Source of the DNA: DASQFI01 sp963780895
GTDB lineage: Bacteria; Acidobacteriota; Vicinamibacteria; Vicinamibacterales; SCN-69-37
Length of the DNA stretch: 64,000 bases
Assembly: GCA_963780895.1 (NCBI GenBank)
Contig: CAWAEG010000006.1
Span: 248,001 to 312,000 of the forward strand
Direction: 5' to 3'
Both the position numbers and the translations under genes were made by a program. Of this stretch, positions 54,762 to 62,401 are shown in pieces. Below the pieces are notes generated by a model. That model was given only the letters and a program-made list of their open reading frames with translations, ran no database searches and had not been told where the DNA came from. Position 1 is the first letter of the stretch. The number at the start of each line of letters is the position of its first letter.

Positions 54762-55310
54762 GTGACAACCGCGCAATCCCGGGATCTGCTGACCTGGGCG
54801 GGCGGAGTCTGCGCAGGATTGACCGCCGCCGGCATCACGCATGTCGTGTACGTGCCCGATAATCCGCTGTCCCACGTGCTCAACGCGCTCGAGGGGTATC
54901 CGCGGATTCGCACGACGCTCGCGACCCGTGAAGAGGAAGCCTTCGGCATTGCCGCGGGGCTTTACCTCGGCGGCGTGCAGTCCGCCGTGATGCTGCAATC
55001 GAGCGGGCTCGGCAACTCGCTCAATGCGATTACGTCGCTCGTCGTGCCGTATCAAATCCCGATGCTGATCCTGATCAGCATGCGCGGCGACGCCGGCGAG
55101 TGGAACTCCGCGCAGGTGCCGATGGGCCGCGCCGTTCGGCCCATTCTCGAGTCGATGGGCATTCCCCATGCGACCGTCGAATCGGCTGAAACGACGGCGG
55201 CGACCGTCGAGCTGGTGGCGCGCACCGCGTTCGACACGCGCGTGAGCGGCGCGTGCCTGTTGCCGAGGCGGATCACGGCGCCGCGCGCGGCGGGGAAGGC
55301 GAACGCATGA
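54762..55310 (+). CDS. TPP-dependent decarboxylase, alpha (pyrimidine-binding) subunit, sulfopyruvate decarboxylase-like
   Basis: 182 residues: the N-terminal half of a ThDP enzyme as a separate chain, like ComD. ITHVVYVPDNPLSHVLNALEGYPRIRTTLATREEEAFGIAAGLYLGG carries the conserved Glu (REEEA) that activates the cofactor; VMLQSSGLGNSLNAITSL and ILISMRGDAGEWNSAQVPMG follow. It pairs with the next gene by ATGA overlap. The substrate could be sulfopyruvate, phosphonopyruvate or another 2-oxo acid. Confidence 0.83.
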   Translation: MTTAQSRDLLTWAGGVCAGLTAAGITHVVYVPDNPLSHVLNALEGYPRIRTTLATREEEAFGIAAGLYLGGVQSAVMLQSSGLGNSLNAITSLVVPYQIPMLILISMRGDAGEWNSAQVPMGRAVRPILESMGIPHATVESAETTAATVELVARTAFDTRVSGACLLPRRITAPRAAGKANA

Positions 55311-55870
55311 CGCGCCTCGACGCCACGCGCGTGCTCGTGCGCGCGCTCGGGACGGACAAGACGACGCCGATCGTCGCGAGCCTTGGCCATCCGGCGTACG
55401 ACCTCTTCGCGGCGGGCGATCGGCACGCCAATTTCTACACGTGGGGCAGCATGGGCCTCGCGTCGTCGATCGGGCTCGGCCTCGCGATGGCGCGTCCCGA
55501 CCGCCGGGTCGTCGTGCTCGACGGGGACGGCTCGCTGCTCATGAATCTCGGATCGCTGGCGACGGTCGGCTGGACGAAACCCGCCAACCTGATTCTGATC
55601 GTCTGGGACAACGGGTCGTACGCGACGACGGGTGGCCAGGACACCGCGACCGCACATGGCGCCGATCTGGCCGCCGCGGCGATCGCGATGGGCATCCGCC
55701 AGAGCGTGACGGTACGAACCGAATCAGATCTGCTGGACGCGTTCACCCGCGCGAGGACCGTGGACGGGCCGTGGATGATCGCGGCCAAGGTGGAGGAGTC
55801 GCCGCCAACGGCCAAACCTCCGCTCGACTGCGTGTTGATCAAACACCGGTTCATGGCGTCTCAGTCGTAA
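55307..55870 (+). CDS. TPP-dependent decarboxylase, beta (pyrophosphate-binding) subunit
   Basis: 187 residues, the C-terminal half of the same enzyme (ComE-like). The ThDP/Mg motif is VVVLDGDGSLLMNLGSLATVGWTKPANLILIVWDNGSY (GDG...N). FYTWGSMGLASSIGLGLAMARPDRR is typical of the family. The start (MTRLDATRVLV) overlaps the alpha stop, so the subunits are probably made in equal amounts. Confidence 0.86.
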   Translation: MTRLDATRVLVRALGTDKTTPIVASLGHPAYDLFAAGDRHANFYTWGSMGLASSIGLGLAMARPDRRVVVLDGDGSLLMNLGSLATVGWTKPANLILIVWDNGSYATTGGQDTATAHGADLAAAAIAMGIRQSVTVRTESDLLDAFTRARTVDGPWMIAAKVEESPPTAKPPLDCVLIKHRFMASQS

Positions 55871-55900
55871 GAGAACTCGGTCCGTCGCCTGCGGCGCCCC

Positions 55901-57268
55901 ATGCCTGCCATCTCCGTTCTCGCCGAATTCATCGTGGGCGCGACGCCACCTGCCGCCGCGCGCCGCCGCGCGGCGACCGCGTTCCTCGATACGGTTGGCG
56001 TGACGCTCGCCGGGGCCGTCGAGCCCGCAGCCAGGGCCGTCCAGCAGGTTGCGCACGCGGGTGGCAGCGGTGAGTCCCGGATCTTCGGGACCGCGATTCG
56101 GACGACCGTCGCCGCCGCCGCGCTCGCCAACGGAACCGCGGCGCACGCCCTCGACTACGACGACATGTGCTTCGTCTCGCTGGCGCATCCATCCGCGCCG
56201 CTCGTCCCGGCCTCGCTTGCGGTCGCGGACCTGAAGGGCGCCCCGGGCCGCGCAGCACTCGAGGCCTTCGTTGTCGGATTCGAGATCGAAGGCGTGCTGG
56301 GCCGCCGGATGCAGCCGCGCCACTATCAACGGGGCTGGCATCCGACCTCGACGCTCGGCACGCTCGGCGCAGCCGCGGCCGCAATCCGGCTGCTGGGCCT
56401 GGATTCGGAACGAGCCGCTCACGCGCTAGCGATCGCGGCGTCTCAGGCGTCGGGCCTCAAGGAGAACTTCGGCACGATGATCAAGCCGCTGCACGCGGGG
56501 CTCGCGGCTCAAAACGGCGTGACGGCCGCGTTGCTCGCCGAGGCCGGACTCACGGGCAGCGAACTGGCGCTCGACGGCCCCCAGGGATTCCTCACCGCGA
56601 TGGATGCCCTGCATCCCGATCTTGGTGATGTGGCCGGCGATCTTGGAAGGCGTTGGGAAATCCTGGAGTCCGGCATCACCGTGAAGTTGTATCCGTCCTG
56701 CGCCGGGACGCATCCCGCGCTCGACGCGCTGCTGCTTCTGCGGCGGCGCGAAGGGTACACGGCCGCGGACGTCGGCTCGATCGAGATCGACGTGGACCGC
56801 ATTGCGCCGACGATCTTGATTCACGACCGGCCCTCGACCGGTCTCGAGGGGAAATTCAGCATGCCGTTCTGCGCGGCTTCGGCCACCGTCCACGGCCGAG
56901 TGGGGATCGACACCTTCGAACCTGGGGCCCTGAGTGATCCCGACGTGCGCGCGCTGATGTCGCGCGTGACCATGCGCGTGGACCCAACCTTCGACGGCAC
57001 GGCACCGCCGCTCACGCAGTCGCGGGTGACGGTCCACCTGCGCGATGGCCGAACGTTCGTTCACGCCGCAAACGGCGCGAGAGGATATCCGGAACAGCCG
57101 GCCAGCGACGAGGAGTTGACGACGAAGTTTCGAGCGTGCGCGCGGAAGGTGCTGTCTGACGATCAGACCGAGCGCGCACTAACCCTCTTGAGATCGATCG
57201 AGGAGCTCGACGACGTTCGAGAACTGACGCACGGGCTGGGGGGAGAGAGGCACCTCGATAGTGCCTAG
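55901..57268 (+). CDS. MmgE/PrpD family protein
   Basis: 455 residues. The family includes 2-methylcitrate dehydratase and itaconate-related enzymes. Motifs: FLDTVGVTLAG, HALDYDDM, HPSAPLVPASLA, GWHPTSTLGTLGAAAAA, ASGLKENFGTMIKPLHAG and LYPSCAGTHPALDAL. It begins 30 bases after the decarboxylase beta gene and so probably belongs to the same unit. The true substrate is not predictable from sequence. Confidence 0.9.
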   Translation: MPAISVLAEFIVGATPPAAARRRAATAFLDTVGVTLAGAVEPAARAVQQVAHAGGSGESRIFGTAIRTTVAAAALANGTAAHALDYDDMCFVSLAHPSAPLVPASLAVADLKGAPGRAALEAFVVGFEIEGVLGRRMQPRHYQRGWHPTSTLGTLGAAAAAIRLLGLDSERAAHALAIAASQASGLKENFGTMIKPLHAGLAAQNGVTAALLAEAGLTGSELALDGPQGFLTAMDALHPDLGDVAGDLGRRWEILESGITVKLYPSCAGTHPALDALLLLRRREGYTAADVGSIEIDVDRIAPTILIHDRPSTGLEGKFSMPFCAASATVHGRVGIDTFEPGALSDPDVRALMSRVTMRVDPTFDGTAPPLTQSRVTVHLRDGRTFVHAANGARGYPEQPASDEELTTKFRACARKVLSDDQTERALTLLRSIEELDDVRELTHGLGGERHLDSA

Positions 57269-57560
57269 TCGGTTCGACACCAGGGCCAGTTCGATTCCAG
57301 TCCGGCTCACCATTCGACTCGCCTCCAGCTCGCTGACGCGAGCCGTAGGCTCGCTCATGGCAAGCCATCCCAAGTCGAATCGAAGGGCCAATTCTCGCCA
57401 CGGCTCGATTTGGCTCGCCCGGGTATACGGTCATCTATCGAAGCGCGGCTCCCAGACCGGGTCTGGGGTCGCCGTCAACGGATCCCGGCCACTTATGGGG
57501 ACTAATTAGCGGGCGCAGTGCACCTCGTGAAATGGCGGCAGCTATTATGATTCCGCGCAC
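57269..57560. other. Intergenic region, no gene seen
   Basis: About 290 bases of degenerate, repeat-like sequence (several TTCGATTC, GGCTCG and GGCTCGC words). A GTTCGATTCC...CACCA string at 57289-57312 resembles a tRNA 3' end, but no matching acceptor strand lies upstream. I see no terminator. Confidence 0.4.
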
Positions 57561-58868
57561 ATGATTGATCCGTCGCGACGGCTCGTGCCGTCGACCGTGC
57601 CCGAGGATCATCCGATCCATGACGCCGCCGAAGCCGGCGAGCTGGCGCGCGTACGCGCCTTCCTCGATCAGCAGCCATCGCTCGTCGACGACATCAACCG
57701 CGCTGGCGGTCATCCTCTGCACCGCGCGGTCATCGGCGGATCGGCAGACGTGGTGACGCTACTGCTCGATCGTGGCGCCGACATTCACGCGATTCACGGC
57801 GCCGGGGTCGGGTCGTTCGAGGGTTACGCGCCGCAGGATAAACAGCCCATTGACTTGGCGATCTGGGGCGGCCCGCGGCAGGCGCCTCTGTCAAGATGGC
57901 GCTGCTACGCCAACGGCCTGACGTGGCTGCTGTGGAGGCGCTGGCGGCCGGGCCGCCGCGTGTGGCCCGGCAACGGCAACGTGCCTCTGGTTCGACTGCT
58001 CATCGGCCGCGGTGCGACGTACGATCTGACGGTCGCTTCCGCGTTGAACGATCTGGCGGCGGTGCGGTCGATGCTCGACGCCGCCCCCTCACGCATCTCC
58101 GAGCAGCGCCCTGACGACCGTCGCCCCCTCTCGGCCGCCGCCGAATTCGGCCGTCTCGACATCGTCCGCCTGCTGCTGGAACGCGGCGCGGACCCGACGT
58201 GGCCCGACGCCGATTCGTCCGAGCGCGGCGCCGCCTTGCACGCCGCGGCGGGGCGTGGCGACCGGGAGATGGTCGAACTGCTGCTGAAACATCACGCCGA
58301 TCCCAACGGTTTCGTCAACGCCAGCGGCAACGCCGTCTATGCCGCGAAGACACCGGAGATCCGAAGACTGCTCGAGGCGCATGGCGGTTTCCTCGATCCG
58401 TACGACCTGGTGTGGAAGGGCGAGGACGACGAGGTCATGCGGATCGTGACCGAACGACCCGAGACGGCACTCGCCGGGTGCGGGGGTGTGTTCACGGCCG
58501 TCGTGACCTGCGGCCGACGCAAGCTGATGCGCCGATTACTCGACGCCGGTTTCAAAGTCCATCCGCAGGCGGGCGGGTGCCACTCCTATCTGCTCGAGCG
58601 GCCCGATATGCTGCGCGAGTTGCTGACGCGCGGCGGCCTCGATCCGAATTACCCAACGGTTGATGGAGTGACGCTGCTCCACGAGCTGTGCCACAAGGAC
58701 AGTCGCGGGCGGACGATGGACCATCGGACGGAGTGTGCGGCGATTCTGTTGGAGTTCGGCGCCGATCCGTCACCGAAGGACACGCACGGCGAGACGCCCG
58801 TAATGTGGGCGACGAAGCACGCGCTCACGGACATCGCGGGTTTCCTGAAAGCCCGCGGCGCAACCTAG
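57561..58868 (+). CDS. Ankyrin repeat protein
   Basis: 435 residues without a signal peptide. At least seven ankyrin repeats can be read, e.g. HPLHRAVIGGSADVVTLLLDRGADIHAI, RPLSAAAEFGRLDIVRLLLERGADPTWP, AALHAAAGRGDREMVELLLKHHADPNGF, TECAAILLEFGADPSPKDTHGETPVMWATKHAL. Between residues about 110 and 145 the sequence is unusually rich in Trp and Arg (WRCYANGLTWLLWRRWRPGRR) and breaks the repeat pattern; a pair of compensating frameshifts is possible there. A protein-interaction role is likely. Confidence 0.85.
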   Translation: MIDPSRRLVPSTVPEDHPIHDAAEAGELARVRAFLDQQPSLVDDINRAGGHPLHRAVIGGSADVVTLLLDRGADIHAIHGAGVGSFEGYAPQDKQPIDLAIWGGPRQAPLSRWRCYANGLTWLLWRRWRPGRRVWPGNGNVPLVRLLIGRGATYDLTVASALNDLAAVRSMLDAAPSRISEQRPDDRRPLSAAAEFGRLDIVRLLLERGADPTWPDADSSERGAALHAAAGRGDREMVELLLKHHADPNGFVNASGNAVYAAKTPEIRRLLEAHGGFLDPYDLVWKGEDDEVMRIVTERPETALAGCGGVFTAVVTCGRRKLMRRLLDAGFKVHPQAGGCHSYLLERPDMLRELLTRGGLDPNYPTVDGVTLLHELCHKDSRGRTMDHRTECAAILLEFGADPSPKDTHGETPVMWATKHALTDIAGFLKARGAT

Positions 58869-59482
58869 ACACTCGAAGCGTGGCTGTGACTGAGAACGCC
58901 GCGTATCGGTTGGGTCGCCCCTACTCCGGTGCCCGGTACGTGATTTGCGCTTCCGGAGAACTGTCCTACGGGGAGGCCCCGATTTTCCCTAGGAATTCTT
59001 GCGGTTGGGCGTTGCCGCCGCGCTCACGCCCACGGTAGGCGGTGGGCTCCAGACGGACGTGGGTTTCTAGCAGTGAGCGGCACGGACGGGAGACTCCAAT
59101 GGCTCAGGCACTCTCGTCTGAGGTTCGTGTGCAGCGACGTCAGGGATTCTGGCCCAGGGCTCGACTCTTCGCGTTCGACCGTGAACCGTGATCGGAGACG
59201 GCGCCGACGCCAGTAAGCGGACAGGAGATCCACCGCGACAAAAGGCGGCCAGCTTCACTGTCGATCAGATCGTCGGGAAACTGATGCCGAAATCGTAGGT
59301 CCGCGTGATGGGGTTCCGACGTGCAGAGACCAACCTCAAGCGTCGGAATCCCGTCATGTGAGGCGGGCGTCTGGTCGGGCGCGCGACGGGACGACGACGG
59401 ATCGAGCGACGGCTACTGGCCCCAAGGCGCCGGCCAATACGGGATCGAACTGGGTACCAGTAACCCGGCAACGATGTGTGGC
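58869..59482. other. Intergenic region, about 600 bases, no gene supported
   Basis: No conserved frame is visible. It includes an inverted repeat (GGGGTTCCGACG at 59310-59321 with CGTCGGAATCCC at 59341-59352, one mismatch, 19-base loop) that looks REP-like. The remainder has lower codon bias than its neighbours and several stops in all frames. Confidence 0.45.
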
Positions 59483-59968
59483 TTATCGTCCGACTCTCGG
59501 CACGTGCCCCCGTTTCCAGATCATGAACGTCCGAAGGAATTCGATCACCGTCTGGCCGCTTTGATTGAGCCCCGTCGTCTTCACGCGAACGATGCCGACG
59601 TTCGGCCGCGACTTCGATTCCCGTGTTTCCAGCACTTCGCTCTTCGCGTAGACAGTGTCGCCTTCGAACAACGGGTGAGGCAGACGGACTTCGTCCCAGC
59701 CGAGGTTCGCGACGCCGTTCACCGTCAGATCGGTGACCGACAGGCCCGTCACGAGGGCGAGCGTGAAGCACGAGTTCACGAGCGGCTTCTTGAATTCGGT
59801 CTTGCTGGCGTATTCGGCGTCGAAGTGGATCGGGTTGGTGTTCATCGTCACGCAGGTGAACCAGACGTTGTCGGCCGACGTGATCGTGCGGCCGAGCGGG
59901 TGTTCGTACACGTCGCCAACCTCGAAGTCCTCGAACACCCGGCCCGTCCAGCCCGGCTTCGTCGCCAT
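59483..59968 (-). CDS. MaoC-family hot-dog dehydratase
   Basis: 161 residues. The MaoC/(R)-hydratase pattern is visible: FEDFEVGDVYEHPLGRTITSADNVWFTCVTMNTNPIHFDAEYA contains the Asp-x4-His-type active-site pair region (NPIHFD), followed by PLVNSCFTLALVTGLSV and NLGWDEVRLPHPLFEGDTVYAKSEVLETRES. Probably hydrates an enoyl- or mesaconyl-type CoA. It is separated by one base from the CoA-transferase gene in the same operon. Confidence 0.9.
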   Translation of the reverse strand: MATKPGWTGRVFEDFEVGDVYEHPLGRTITSADNVWFTCVTMNTNPIHFDAEYASKTEFKKPLVNSCFTLALVTGLSVTDLTVNGVANLGWDEVRLPHPLFEGDTVYAKSEVLETRESKSRPNVGIVRVKTTGLNQSGQTVIEFLRTFMIWKRGHVPRVGR

Positions 59969-59969
59969 G

Positions 59970-61151
59970 TCAAATCATCCTTTCCTCGCGCCACCTGGCG
60001 ATGGTCGCCTCATCGAACCCGAGTTCCCGGAGAATGCGATCGCTGTGCTCGCCCAGTGCCGGCACGGCTCCCATCGCCGGCGTAAGTCCCTCGAACGACG
60101 CGGGCGGCGACAACGCGCGGATTGGCCCCGCCGGCGAGCCAATCTCCCGCCATCGATCCCGGGTCGCGAGCTGCGGATGCTCGACGAACTCCTGAACCGA
60201 ATTCATGCGGGCCGAGGCAATCTGCGCAGCCTCGAGCCGGGCCAGGATCTCGTCTGCCGTCAGCGTCCGAAACACCCTTCCGATCGCAGCCGCCAGCTCC
60301 GCACGATGCGTGACGCGGAGGGAGTTCGTGCTGAACCGCTCGTCGTCGGCCAGTTCGGGTTGCCGCAACACGTCTGCACAGAAGCGCGTCCACTCCCGCG
60401 CGTTCTGGATGCCGAGATAGACCTCGCGGCCATCGCGGTCGGCGAACGGACCGTACGGCGCAATCGACGCATGGTCCGGTCCGCTGCGCCGTGGCGATGA
60501 GCCGCCGTACGCGGTGTAGTACGCCGGCGCCGACATCCACTCGGCCAACGCGTCGAACAGCGAGACGTCGACGGTGGTGCCATGGCCGGTGGTCGCGCGA
60601 ACCAGGAGCGCGGTCAGGATGCCCGAATAGGCGTACATGCCCGCCGCGATGTCGGCGACGGAAATGCCCACACGGCTCGGCGCCGACTCGGGTCCCGTAA
60701 TCGAGACCAGTCCGACTTCGCTCTGCACGAGCAGGTCGTACGCCTTTTTCCGCGCGAACGGACCCGACGTGCCGTAACCCGTGACGTTGCAGACGACCAG
60801 CCTGGGGTAGCGGGCGCGCAGATCGGCCGGCAACGTTCCGAGCCGCGCGGACGCGCCGGGCGCGAGATTCTGCACGAAGACATCCGCCCGCTCGCACAGA
60901 CGCGCCAGCACGGCGTCGGCGTCCGGACGCTTCAGATCGAGCGTCAGCGATTCCTTCGATCGATTCAGCCAGACGAAATAACTCGACAGACCGCGGACCG
61001 TGGTGTCGTAGCCGCGCGCGAAGTCGCCGCCGTCCGGCCGCTCGATCTTGATCACCCGGGCGCCGAAGTCCGCGAGCTGCCGCGTCGCGAACGGCGCGGC
61101 CACGGCCTGCTCGATCGAGACGACGGTGACGCCGGAGAGCGGCAGCGGCAT
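59970..61151 (-). CDS. CaiB/BaiF family CoA-transferase (class III)
   Basis: 393 residues. PLSGVTVVSIEQAVAAPFATRQLADFGARVIKIERPDGGDFARGYD is the usual N-terminus; LDLKRPDADAVLARLCERADVFVQNLAPGASARLG carries the conserved region before the catalytic Asp, and GLVSITGPESAPSRVGISVADIAAGMYAYSGILTAL matches the family core. It transfers CoA between carboxylic acids. The start overlaps nothing but lies two bases after the acyl-CoA dehydrogenase stop. Confidence 0.92.
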   Translation of the reverse strand: MPLPLSGVTVVSIEQAVAAPFATRQLADFGARVIKIERPDGGDFARGYDTTVRGLSSYFVWLNRSKESLTLDLKRPDADAVLARLCERADVFVQNLAPGASARLGTLPADLRARYPRLVVCNVTGYGTSGPFARKKAYDLLVQSEVGLVSITGPESAPSRVGISVADIAAGMYAYSGILTALLVRATTGHGTTVDVSLFDALAEWMSAPAYYTAYGGSSPRRSGPDHASIAPYGPFADRDGREVYLGIQNAREWTRFCADVLRQPELADDERFSTNSLRVTHRAELAAAIGRVFRTLTADEILARLEAAQIASARMNSVQEFVEHPQLATRDRWREIGSPAGPIRALSPPASFEGLTPAMGAVPALGEHSDRILRELGFDEATIARWREERMI

Positions 61152-61153
61152 GC

Positions 61154-62311
61154 TCAGTACGAACGAGGCAGGCCAAGCACGTGTTCGGCGACGTACGTCA
61201 GGATGAGATTCGTGGAGATCGGCGCGACCTGGTACAGCCGCGTTTCCCGGAACTTGCGTTCGATGTCGTAATCCTCGGCGAAGCCGAACCCGCCGTGCGT
61301 CTGGACCGCGACGTTGGCGGCTTCCCACGACGCGTCGGCGGCGAGGAGCTTCGCCATGTTCGCCTCGGCGCCGCAGGGCTCGCGGCGATCGAACAGCTCG
61401 GCGGCCCGAATCCGCATCAAGTCCGCCGCCTCGATGTTGACGTGGGCCCGCGCGATGGGAAACTGGACACCCTGGTTCTGGCCGATGGGCCGGCCGAATA
61501 CCACGCGGCCATTCGCGTATTTCGTCGCGCGATCGACGAACCAGCGTCCGTCGCCGACGCATTCGGCCGCGATGAGAATGCGCTCGGCGTTCAGGCCGTC
61601 GATCAGATACCGGAACCCTTTGCCCTCCTCGCCGACGAGCGCGTCGGCCGGCACCTCGAGGTCGTCGAAGAACAGCTCGGTCGTCGCGTGATTCATCATC
61701 GTCCGGATCGGCCGGATGGTCAGCCCGTGGCCGAGCGCCTGCCGCAGATCGACGAGCAGAATCGACAGCCCGTCGGTCCGTTTCGTGATCTCGGCGATTG
61801 GCGTCGTGCGAACGACCAGCAGGAGCAGGTCCGAGTGTTCGGCACGTGAGATCCAGATCTTCTGGCCGCGAATCACGTAGGTATCACCCTTGCGGACCGC
61901 CGTCGTCTTGAGCTGTGTCGTGTCGGAGCCGGTCGTCGGTTCGCTCACGCCGAACGCCTGCAGACGCAGCCCGCCGCTGGCGATCGCGGGCAGATACTTC
62001 CGCTTTTGCTCGTCCGAGCCGTGGCGAAGCAGCGTGCCCATCGTGTACATCTGCGCGTGGCACGCGCCGGAGTTCGCGCCGGCCCGGTTGATTTCCTCGA
62101 GGATGACCGACGCTTCCGAAACCCCGAGCCCCGATCCGCCGAACTCTTCGGGAATCAACGCCGCGAGGTAGCCGGCGCGCGTCAGCGCCTGGACGAAGGC
62201 CTCGGGGTATTCACGACGCGTGTCGAGATCGCGCCAGTACGCGTCAGGGAAGGTCTTGCAGAGGTCGCGCACGCCGGCGCGCAGGTCCTGATGAGCATCG
62301 ATCCCCGGCAA
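61154..62311 (-). CDS. Acyl-CoA dehydrogenase
   Basis: 385 residues from a TTG preceded by GGAGG. The order of domains is standard: helical N-terminus (AALIPEEFGGSGLGVSEASVILEEINRAG), beta domain (FGVSEPTTGSDTTQLKTTAVRKGDTYVIRGQKIWISRAEHSD), C-terminal helices (LNAERILIAAECVGDGRWFVDRATKYANGRVVFGRPIGQNQGVQFPIA, VQTHGGFGFAEDYDIERKFRETRLYQVAPISTNLIL). FAD-dependent. It heads the operon with CaiB and MaoC and is divergent from the TPP enzyme. Confidence 0.93.
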   Translation of the reverse strand: MPGIDAHQDLRAGVRDLCKTFPDAYWRDLDTRREYPEAFVQALTRAGYLAALIPEEFGGSGLGVSEASVILEEINRAGANSGACHAQMYTMGTLLRHGSDEQKRKYLPAIASGGLRLQAFGVSEPTTGSDTTQLKTTAVRKGDTYVIRGQKIWISRAEHSDLLLLVVRTTPIAEITKRTDGLSILLVDLRQALGHGLTIRPIRTMMNHATTELFFDDLEVPADALVGEEGKGFRYLIDGLNAERILIAAECVGDGRWFVDRATKYANGRVVFGRPIGQNQGVQFPIARAHVNIEAADLMRIRAAELFDRREPCGAEANMAKLLAADASWEAANVAVQTHGGFGFAEDYDIERKFRETRLYQVAPISTNLILTYVAEHVLGLPRSY

Positions 62312-62401
62312 AGTACCTCCGGCGGCGCGACCTCGGGAGCACGAGCGATCCGTGCGGCCACGCGCGAGGTGGCGATCATATCGGAGTACGATGGCGCCCC
62401 C

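Noticed and set aside
57287..57312. tRNA 3'-end-like string (GTTCGATTCC followed by CACCA)
   Set aside because: No complementary acceptor strand, D-arm or anticodon arm upstream; the T-stem does not pair properly.
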